Assembly (NCBI GenBank): GCA_037130845.1
Contig: JBAXSE010000013.1
Location: 1 to 38,664, forward strand
Source: 1-14-0-10-37-14 sp037130845
GTDB taxonomy: Bacteria > Patescibacteriota > Patescibacteriia > Patescibacteriales > Patescibacteriaceae
Length of the DNA stretch: 38,664 bases
Direction: 5' to 3'
Shown here: positions 24,070 to 30,503 of the stretch, in pieces
Numbering within the stretch: position 1 is the first letter of the stretch
How the letters are laid out: each line of letters opens with the position of its first letter
Notes under the pieces: generated by a model
Told to the model about the DNA's origin: nothing
Database searches by the model: none
Seen by the model: only the letters and a program-made list of their open reading frames with translations
Made by a program: the position numbers and the translations under genes

Positions 24070-26706
24070 ATGAATGTTGCACAATTAAACACAGAAAAGC
24101 GTCTTGCTACGGCTATTATGCCTTGGAAAGACATCAGCATCGGTTCGGCCGCTATTGTTTCTAGCACTATCGCTAATAGCGGTATTTTTACTTCTACCCA
24201 AACCTTTAAGATTCAAGTTCCGCTTAGTGTTAACGAAAGCGTAACCAGGGATTATGACGGTTATCGCTTGCCAATGGACAAGCTGGACGAAGACGGAGTA
24301 ATCCGAGTCGGCGAGAGCGTCGCCTTGGGTGATGTGCTGGTTGCCATGATTGAATATGATCCACGAGAGTATCAGCCGGAAGAAAAATTGCTCAAAGCAA
24401 TTTTTGGCGACGGTGCTACTAACGTGACCGATCGTTCGGTTACCATGTCTTTCCCTGATCCTGCTATAGTCTATAGCGTCGAAAAAAAACTCGAAGGCAA
24501 AAAAAAGCTGGTGACTGTTTATCTGGCCTTTAAACGTAAACTACGTTTGGGTGATATTCTGGTCGATAGCAAAGGTAACCAAGCAGTTGTCTCGGCTGTT
24601 GTTGCTGATAATGAAATGCCTTATCTGAAAAGCTCGCAAACCAGAGCTCAAATAGTGGTTACGCCGCTCACTGATTGCGGCGAAACGATGGTAGATCATT
24701 TGGATAAACAAAGGCTGGTTGTGGTATATGATACCGAAGATCCCAAGTTTATCCTGATAGCGCCGCCGCTTGATAGGCCAAGCAAAAATAAGAAGTGGTT
24801 ATGCAAAGATGAAGAAGCGCGTTTTGGGGCTATCGCTTGGAAAAAATTAGAACTATTGTCCGGTCAAAAGAATATCGGTTATGGCGTTCAAAGTAGATTG
24901 CGCAACGATGCCCAATTGGTGGATGGCATCAAGATCCGCCAAGAATTTATCACAAGCCTGTTGCATTACAATCTGCCGGCTGTAGCCAGAGAATTTTTGA
25001 CCGTCAAGTCTGACGATGCCAAAGGCTACGGCGATACTGTACAAGCTATTATTAATGGATGGTCTTTGCCCGCAGCGGCTGCTCCGGCTTCGCTAAAGCG
25101 CTATGAAGCGACGATCAAGGCAATGGCCTTGACTATCGGAGTCGATAACGGCAGTAGGCAAGTCGGCTTACTTGATGGCTATAATTATCCCAACCAGGAT
25201 TTGCCAGGTATTGGCGTTTCTTTGTGGGTAACTCCGCAATCAGAGATTTTGGCTCAGTCCCACGGTGAATTGACCGGTGTTGATTATATGGATGATGCTA
25301 TCAAGCAGGCTCAAGGGAAAAAGAAAACAGACAAGATAGAAGTCGGTTTGTTCAGCCAACGCATTTTCGGCCCTCTACGGGATTATGAATGCGCTTGCGG
25401 TAAATACAAGCGAGTCCGCTATAGCGGCATCGTCTGCGATCGTTGCGGTGTCTTGGTAGCGCAAAGCTCTGTGCGCAAAGAACGTTTCGGCCATATCAAC
25501 CTGGCTTTGCCTTGCGTGCATCCTTTGTTCGAAAAAGCAGTTGCCGAGTTATATAAGTCGATCGATTACACGAACACTCCGCAATATTTTGAAGAGCTGA
25601 TCGAAAAAAACTTTGATCTAGAAAAAGCCGATTATCTTTTTGAATGTTCCGAGATAATGAAAAAGTTATCGTTGCCCGAACAGCAGATTCTTAATGTCAT
25701 CCCGGTCATGCCGGCCGGTTGGCGTTCCGATTGGATGTCTTATACTAGCAGTTGGACAATGGATTTAAATTATCTATATAGCAGATTAATGACTCGTAAC
25801 AATCGATTGACTCGATTAATCGACATCAAAGCTCCTTGGATGATTATCTCCAATGAATATCGAATGCTACAAGAGGCTTTGTCTGAATTATTTAATTGCA
25901 CTCATTTGGGGAGTGAGACTCCGCCTGTCGGATTGATCCATAGCCTGCAAGCAGCCGGTCGCAATCTTTATGACAAAAAGGTTAGTTATTCCGGACGTGC
26001 GCTGGTTATCCCAGATGACCGCCTGGCAATCGACGAATGCGTTTTGCCTAGAACTCTGGCAGTCAGATTGTTTGAGCCTTTTGTGCTTCAGCGCTTGATG
26101 GCATCGCCGCCGGAAACTCCTTGCGACCCGATTTGGGACGATTCTTATCCGGATCTGCCTCCTATCTTGGCAGATGTAGTAGTAGATATTGCCGCTGGCA
26201 ATAAGACTACAGTCGATCTAAAGAAGATTGATGAAGATGAAGCTAGAGCTTATCCGGGCTATACCTACAAGACGGCTAGTGGAATGGTTAAAAATAACCA
26301 CCCCGAAGCATTGGAAAAGCTGGAAGCGATTGTTGGCGATAGGGTTGTCCTATTGAGCTCTGTCAGTCAGATAGAATTTGCCGGTTTTTGTCCACGTTTA
26401 AGTAACGAAGAAGTCATCAGACTTCATCCGCAGGCTATTAAGCTTCTTGGTATTTCTCTGGGTAAGGCTGGCAAGGCGTTAGTCTATCTACCCTTGTCTG
26501 ATGATGCTCAAGCGGAAGTCAAAGGTGTTATGTGCGGCCAAGAATGGTCGTATGTTCCTCAGACTCCGAGCGTTGGATATAGCTCTGTTCTTAATAGTAA
26601 TCTCAAGCATCTTGTTTCTAATCCTTGGTTGGATCAACCGGAGCCGGAAACCTGCAAATGGTTGCTATCCTTAAATGATCGATTTTTGCTCAATTATAGC
26701 AAATAG
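24070..26706 (+). CDS. Catalytically dead beta/beta-prime RNA polymerase-like fusion
   Basis: 878 residues in one chain. Residues 13-360 align with the C-terminal half of RpoB: IMPWKDISIGSAAIV (FMPWEGYNFEDAIV), EDGVIRVGESVALGDVLV, YQPEEKLLKAIFG, VYLAFKRKLRLGD, MPYL, REFLTVKSDD (308-316). Residues 383-835 align with the N-terminal half of RpoC: GLFSQRIFGPLRDYECACGKYKRVRYSGIVCDRCGV with the Cys4 zinc site intact, RNNRLTRLIDIKAP, RMLQEALSELF, KKVSYSGRALVIP, IRLHP, VYLPLSDDAQAE. The beta lobes, the beta-prime bridge helix and the trigger loop are absent. NADFDGD is replaced within GISLGKAGK (794-802). The beta lysines of GDK and GNK become Ile163 and Gln171, the ED pair becomes Gly25-Ser26, and NRAPTLH becomes SSVSQIE (763-769). 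It therefore cannot polymerise RNA by the known mechanism. Promoter, start and terminator are intact. A structural or regulatory role in transcription is inferred. Confidence 0.93.
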   Translation: MNVAQLNTEKRLATAIMPWKDISIGSAAIVSSTIANSGIFTSTQTFKIQVPLSVNESVTRDYDGYRLPMDKLDEDGVIRVGESVALGDVLVAMIEYDPREYQPEEKLLKAIFGDGATNVTDRSVTMSFPDPAIVYSVEKKLEGKKKLVTVYLAFKRKLRLGDILVDSKGNQAVVSAVVADNEMPYLKSSQTRAQIVVTPLTDCGETMVDHLDKQRLVVVYDTEDPKFILIAPPLDRPSKNKKWLCKDEEARFGAIAWKKLELLSGQKNIGYGVQSRLRNDAQLVDGIKIRQEFITSLLHYNLPAVAREFLTVKSDDAKGYGDTVQAIINGWSLPAAAAPASLKRYEATIKAMALTIGVDNGSRQVGLLDGYNYPNQDLPGIGVSLWVTPQSEILAQSHGELTGVDYMDDAIKQAQGKKKTDKIEVGLFSQRIFGPLRDYECACGKYKRVRYSGIVCDRCGVLVAQSSVRKERFGHINLALPCVHPLFEKAVAELYKSIDYTNTPQYFEELIEKNFDLEKADYLFECSEIMKKLSLPEQQILNVIPVMPAGWRSDWMSYTSSWTMDLNYLYSRLMTRNNRLTRLIDIKAPWMIISNEYRMLQEALSELFNCTHLGSETPPVGLIHSLQAAGRNLYDKKVSYSGRALVIPDDRLAIDECVLPRTLAVRLFEPFVLQRLMASPPETPCDPIWDDSYPDLPPILADVVVDIAAGNKTTVDLKKIDEDEARAYPGYTYKTASGMVKNNHPEALEKLEAIVGDRVVLLSSVSQIEFAGFCPRLSNEEVIRLHPQAIKLLGISLGKAGKALVYLPLSDDAQAEVKGVMCGQEWSYVPQTPSVGYSSVLNSNLKHLVSNPWLDQPEPETCKWLLSLNDRFLLNYSK

Positions 26707-26715
26707 AAACCGAAG

Positions 26716-26746
26716 CCTCTCCGACGCCATGTCTGGGAGGTTTTTA
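26716..26746 (+). terminator. Terminator of the RNA polymerase-like gene
   Basis: CCTCTCCGAC (26716-26725) pairs with GTCTGGGAGG (26731-26740) with one wobble and one mismatch, followed by TTTTT. Confidence 0.75.
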
Positions 26747-26752
26747 TTTGCC

Positions 26753-26781
26753 TTGACTGGATTAATATCTTGTAATATGAT
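26753..26781 (+). promoter_or_regulatory. Promoter of the small membrane protein gene
   Basis: TTGACT (26753-26758), 17 bases, TATGAT (26776-26781). Confidence 0.8.
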
Positions 26782-26830
26782 AGCGCTAAATATGTTATTA
26801 GAGTTCTTTTACTAATTTGGAGGATGGGGC

Positions 26831-27154
26831 GTGATACATTTGTTTAATTTGCATAATAAATCGACTTCTTTTGCTTGGGAGTGGTATATAGAGCGTTTGA
26901 TGCTGGTTTTGCCAATCTGGATAGTGATGGTGCTGGTTGGCATCTATGGAACCGTTTGCTATTTTCAAGTCGATATAAACCATCTGGAGAAGTATAGGGG
27001 AGACGTAAGTAATGTCCATTTGATGCTGATATTAAGCCTGGTAATCCCGACCCTAATCTTTGCTATCGACCTGCCAATCTCATATTATCTGGCGAAACGC
27101 AAAGAAAAAAGCCGTGAAAACTTAATCGAAGTTGCGCCCAAAAGCCAAAATTGA
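26831..27154 (+). CDS. Small two-helix membrane protein
   Basis: 107 residues from the GTG at 26831, with GGAGG upstream and a promoter 50 bases away. Two membrane helices are predicted: about 22-45 (RLMLVLPIWIVMVLVGIYGTVCYF) and 64-86 (LMLILSLVIPTLIFAIDLPISYYLA), with a short loop between and a basic C-terminal tail. No family recognised. It is transcribed on its own, between the RNA polymerase-like gene and the ABC-F gene. Confidence 0.75.
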   Translation: MIHLFNLHNKSTSFAWEWYIERLMLVLPIWIVMVLVGIYGTVCYFQVDINHLEKYRGDVSNVHLMLILSLVIPTLIFAIDLPISYYLAKRKEKSRENLIEVAPKSQN

Positions 27155-27160
27155 ACCGTT

Positions 27161-27192
27161 AATATAGCTGAATCAAGTAAGCTATATTTTTT
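27161..27192 (+). terminator. Terminator
   Basis: AATATAGCT (27161-27169) pairs with AGCTATATT (27180-27188), followed by TTTT. Confidence 0.85.
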
Positions 27193-27208
27193 ATTTTTGC
27201 GTCTGCTC

Positions 27209-27237
27209 TGGACATTTTTTCAATTATCTGTTATGAT
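27209..27237 (+). promoter_or_regulatory. Promoter of the ABC-F gene
   Basis: TGGACA (27209-27214), 17 bases, TATGAT (27232-27237). Confidence 0.65.
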
Positions 27238-27270
27238 TTAGCGATTAACAATACTAAGTATACATATTAT

Positions 27271-28722
27271 ATGGCCGAAGAAGTAATTTTGCGTTTCGAC
27301 AATGTCGATTTTGAATATCAAGAGAAAAAGCCTATCCTGGATAGCGCTTGTTTCAGCTTGCGTCGAGGCGCCAAAGTTACGCTGATGGGCCAGAATGGGG
27401 CCGGTAAAAGCACGATTTTTGGCCTAATCCGCGGGGAACTCAAGCCCAAGAATGGTAATGTGGCCATAGGCAAGGAGACTAGCGTTGGCACCGCCAGACA
27501 GATGATTGCCCGCGAGGACCTGCCTTTGAGCGTGGAAGAATACTTCGCCCGTGCCTTTAATCCCGTGCCCTACAACTTGCCGGCTCGTATCGCCAAAGTG
27601 ATGGATGCGGTAAACCTGCAGGTGCCGCTAGACCGCAAAGTAGGTGAGTTGAGCGGGGGACAGCAGGCTCGTTTGCTCTTGGCCTATGCCTTGATTGAGG
27701 ATCCTGACATCCTGCTTTTGGACGAGCCGACCAACAACTTGGACAAGGCTGGCATTGATCATCTGGTCGCCTTTTTAATCATGTATGACAAGACAGTGGT
27801 GGTTATCTCTCATGATGCAGACTTTTTAAACTGTTTTACCGAAGGCGTCATTTATCTGGATATCTTTACCAAGCAGACCGAAATCTATGTCGGCGACTAT
27901 TATACGGTGACCGAAGAGATCGCCAAGCGGGTAGAGCGTGAACAGAAAAAGAACGCCCAGCTGGAAAAGACCATCCTGGACCGCAAAGAAAAGGTCAACT
28001 TTTTCGCCAATAAGGGCGGTAAGATGCGCAAGCTGGCCAAGAAGATGCGCGATGAGATTGAGGAGTCCGAGGAAAATATGGTGGATGTTCGCCGCGAGGA
28101 CAAGACTATTCGCCGTTTTACCATTCCGGCTCAGGATATCACTGGCGCTATTGTGGATATTAATTCATTCAAAATAATCGTCAATCACGAACCGGTGCTC
28201 AAGCACAAGGAAGTGGTGTTACGTATGGGGCAAAAGATGTTGATCTCCGGCCCCAATGGTATCGGCAAGAGCACATTTTTGCGCTCCTTGGTGTCGGGCA
28301 AGAGTGAAGGCGCCAGCATATTGCCGGAGGTTAAGATCGGTTATTATAGCCAGGACTTTGCCAATCTGGATTTCGACCAGACCGTATTTGCTTCTCTCGA
28401 GAGTCTGATTGGCGATGGCTGCGACGTGCAGGATATGCGTTCTATTGCTGCCGGCTTCTTGATTACCGGCGACCTGATGGGTCATCTGGTAGGCGATCTA
28501 TCTGAAGGGCAGAAAGGTCTTTTGTCCTTTGCCCGCCTAGTGATGATGCGTCCCGGCCTGCTGATTATGGATGAACCGACCAATCATATTAATTTCCGCC
28601 ATATCCCGGTAATTGCCGAGGCTTTGGACAAATACGAAGGCGCGCTGATTATGATCAGTCATATGCCTGATTTTGTAAAAGAAATTAAATTTAATGAGTT
28701 TATTGAATTGGATAGATTATAA
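27271..28722 (+). CDS. ABC-F family ATPase
   Basis: 483 residues with two nucleotide-binding domains and no membrane segments, the ABC-F arrangement of ribosome-associated translation factors. First domain: Walker A GQNGAGKS (about 40-47), signature LSGGQQ, Walker B ILLLDEPTN, switch His in ISHDADF. A charged helical linker (about 215-265: KRVEREQKKNAQLEKTILDRKEKVNFF) is the ribosome-probing P-site tRNA interaction motif region. Second domain: GPNGIGKST, signature LSEGQKG (deviating from LSGGQ), LLIMDEPTNH, ISHMPDF. Such proteins resolve stalled ribosomes or give resistance to ribosome-targeting antibiotics. Which subfamily cannot be told. No ribosome site precedes the ATG. Confidence 0.95.
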   Translation: MAEEVILRFDNVDFEYQEKKPILDSACFSLRRGAKVTLMGQNGAGKSTIFGLIRGELKPKNGNVAIGKETSVGTARQMIAREDLPLSVEEYFARAFNPVPYNLPARIAKVMDAVNLQVPLDRKVGELSGGQQARLLLAYALIEDPDILLLDEPTNNLDKAGIDHLVAFLIMYDKTVVVISHDADFLNCFTEGVIYLDIFTKQTEIYVGDYYTVTEEIAKRVEREQKKNAQLEKTILDRKEKVNFFANKGGKMRKLAKKMRDEIEESEENMVDVRREDKTIRRFTIPAQDITGAIVDINSFKIIVNHEPVLKHKEVVLRMGQKMLISGPNGIGKSTFLRSLVSGKSEGASILPEVKIGYYSQDFANLDFDQTVFASLESLIGDGCDVQDMRSIAAGFLITGDLMGHLVGDLSEGQKGLLSFARLVMMRPGLLIMDEPTNHINFRHIPVIAEALDKYEGALIMISHMPDFVKEIKFNEFIELDRL

Positions 28723-28731
28723 TTAAATTTT

Positions 28732-28830
28732 ATCCCTGCGAAGGCAGGGATCCTGGACCCGTTTTTTTATTTTTATCCCTGCCCGCCAAAGGTCGGGTTG
28801 ACTCCGGCAGGCTTGCCTCCCGTGAGGGAG
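28732..28830. repeat. Cluster of REP-like hairpins
   Basis: ATCCCTGC-gaag-GCAGGGAT (28732-28751) is a perfect hairpin followed by CCTGGACC and a T run, so it can also terminate the ABC-F gene. Related words recur downstream: ATCCCTGCCCGCC (28775 on) and CTCCC-gtga-GGGAG (28817-28830). The wording resembles the dispersed palindromes found in many bacterial genomes. Confidence 0.75.
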
Positions 28831-28873
28831 AGATTATTAACCGTTTTTTGTTCATTAATTAATAGGAGTTTGT

Positions 28874-29524
28874 GTGAAAATGCATCAAGCTGATATCAAT
28901 TTGTTTTACAGCTGTTTTTACTCACTTGGTCTTGATAGTCGTGACAAAGGCTTTGCCGCTTTAGCCGAGTATGTAGTGAATACTTATGCTGAACCGGGCA
29001 GGCATTATCACGATTTCGGGCATATTGGTAAGATGTTGAATGTTTTGGATCAATACTTACCCGAAGCAGATAGTTTGGATGCTTTACGCATTGCGATATT
29101 GTTTCATGATCTAAGGCAAGGCCATAAACACGAGCGTGAGAGCGCTTCAATGGCTGGAATTTTGCTTAAGCCTTTCAACCATGTCTTAGGTCGAATGCTA
29201 ATCAATCGAGTTGCCGAGCTGATACTCGACACTGTCCACCCAGGCAACCCCACGACCAATGACGGCCAATTGATCCACGATATCGATCTGTATGGCTTCG
29301 GCCAGAGCTTTGAAGAGTGTCGAGATGCCAGCCGGGGAATACGATTGGAGTATGCCGATATGAATGATGAAGATTTCTATCAGGCGCAAAAAGGTTTCTT
29401 TGAACATCTATTGTCGCAAGACAGTATCTACAAGCATCCGAGCTTTGCCATCTTTGAAGACAAAGCCAGGAATAATCTCAAAAAGCTAATAAAGATCCTG
29501 CCGATCTTGAGTATAATGCCCTAA
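28874..29524 (+). CDS. HD-domain phosphohydrolase
   Basis: 216 residues from the GTG at 28874, five bases after AGGAG. It matches the predicted metal-dependent HD phosphohydrolase group: His in RHYHDFGHIGKML (metal ligand cluster), the HD pair in LFHDLRQG, a His in DTVHPGNP, and Asp in IHDIDLYGFG. These would bind one or two divalent metals. The substrate, most likely a nucleotide, is unknown. No regulatory domain (such as RelA-like or PAS) is attached. It has its own terminator. Confidence 0.88.
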   Translation: MKMHQADINLFYSCFYSLGLDSRDKGFAALAEYVVNTYAEPGRHYHDFGHIGKMLNVLDQYLPEADSLDALRIAILFHDLRQGHKHERESASMAGILLKPFNHVLGRMLINRVAELILDTVHPGNPTTNDGQLIHDIDLYGFGQSFEECRDASRGIRLEYADMNDEDFYQAQKGFFEHLLSQDSIYKHPSFAIFEDKARNNLKKLIKILPILSIMP

Positions 29525-29528
29525 AGTT

Positions 29529-29555
29529 AAGCCGTCCTAACCGACGGCTTTTTGT
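29529..29555 (+). terminator. Terminator
   Basis: AAGCCGTC (29529-29536) pairs with GACGGCTT (29543-29550), followed by TTT. Confidence 0.9.
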
Positions 29556-29598
29556 TATTTTCAAACTGAACATATTGTGTTATTATTATGTAAAAGAC

Positions 29599-29880
29599 AT
29601 GAAAAAAAATATCTTCACCAAGAAATTCGATATCTTTAATAAGATCGATCGATATAGCATGCGTGACGCCGGTACTGACCATTCTTTTTTAAATGAGCTG
29701 GTTGGCTTTTGTTTCGCGCCGCTATGGTACTTGCTTGGAGGTGGAAGTAAATTTTTGCAGCGGACGCTGAAAGGTAAATTGATTTATTCGCTTATTCCGT
29801 TGCTTGCGGCCATTATCGGTATTATTATTTTTTTAATTATTATCCTGGGTGCTTTATTAATAAGCAAATTTATAAAATAA
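29599..29880 (+). CDS. Small membrane protein
   Basis: 93 residues from the ATG at 29599. An upstream TTG in the same frame is less likely. There is no strong ribosome site. The N-terminal half is soluble (KFDIFNKIDRYSMRDAGTDHSFLNELVGF) and the C-terminal half holds one long or two short hydrophobic segments, with a long Ile/Leu run at about 65-88 and FAPLWYLLGGG before it. No family recognised. It is followed ten bases later by another small membrane protein, with which it may be co-transcribed. Confidence 0.6.
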   Translation: MKKNIFTKKFDIFNKIDRYSMRDAGTDHSFLNELVGFCFAPLWYLLGGGSKFLQRTLKGKLIYSLIPLLAAIIGIIIFLIIILGALLISKFIK

Positions 29881-29890
29881 TTTTATATTT

Positions 29891-30256
29891 ATGATGAAGG
29901 AAACGAGCAAATCGCTCAAGGCATATTTTATGATTATCGGCGTGCTCGGAATGTTTTCTGGCATAATCGATGTTCTGGGTTCTCTTGACTCGATGAACGG
30001 TAAATTATTTTTTATTGGAGTAATCGAGTTGGTGATGGCTTTGCTATTTATATATTTTGGTTTTAAAATTGATCGATATCTGAGACGCTCGCCAAAAATT
30101 TTAATCGCCTTTATTGCTGTTGTGGTGGCGATCAGATGTGTCGTGGCTTTGTTGGGTAAGGGATATGCCGCAATCGTTGCCTCTTTATTGATTGGCTGGT
30201 ATCTAATCTATAATGTCAAGAAATTATCACTACTGGTTAAAGAGGTAAAAAAATAA
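29891..30256 (+). CDS. Four-helix small membrane protein
   Basis: 121 residues, start at 29891 (two consecutive ATG codons). Four membrane segments are predicted: about 10-28, 38-58, 68-88 and 94-112, separated by short loops. Only the basic loop FKIDRYLRRSPK (57-68) is notable. No family recognised. It lies ten bases after the preceding small membrane gene, and a terminator lies about 50 bases downstream, which suggests a two-gene unit. Confidence 0.65.
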   Translation: MMKETSKSLKAYFMIIGVLGMFSGIIDVLGSLDSMNGKLFFIGVIELVMALLFIYFGFKIDRYLRRSPKILIAFIAVVVAIRCVVALLGKGYAAIVASLLIGWYLIYNVKKLSLLVKEVKK

Positions 30257-30305
30257 AACCATTGACACATAATAACTTTTGTGTTTTAGCATAAAAATGA
30301 GCAAT

Positions 30306-30338
30306 AAAAATCGTCAATTATGGCGATTTTTTGTTTTT
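30306..30338 (+). terminator. Terminator
   Basis: AAAAATCG (30306-30313) pairs with CGATTTTT (30324-30331), followed by further Ts. Confidence 0.8.
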
Positions 30339-30394
30339 TTACAAAAAGATATTTGACAAAAATAACAAAATATATTTTGGATAAAATTATAAGC

Positions 30395-30430
30395 AAATGC
30401 TATTGACAATTAAATTAAATAGTGTTAACA
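30395..30430 (+). promoter_or_regulatory. Possible promoter of the SPFH gene
   Basis: AAATGCTATTGACA (30395-30408) contains a perfect -35 box and is identical to the sequence at the pncA promoter (33020-33033). The -10 box is weak (TTAACA, 30425-30430). Confidence 0.55.
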
Positions 30431-30503
30431 AGGAGACAAACTATGAGTTATAGTGATTTTCGGCAATTTTGCCAAATGTACCTTTACAGCAAAGGAAGTC
30501 TAA

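Noticed and set aside
24070..26706. Assembly or frameshift artefact of normal rpoB and rpoC
   Set aside because: The reading frame is clean for 878 codons, with its own promoter, start and terminator, and substitutions fall on catalytic residues while fold residues persist. A chimera of normal genes would keep NADFDGD.
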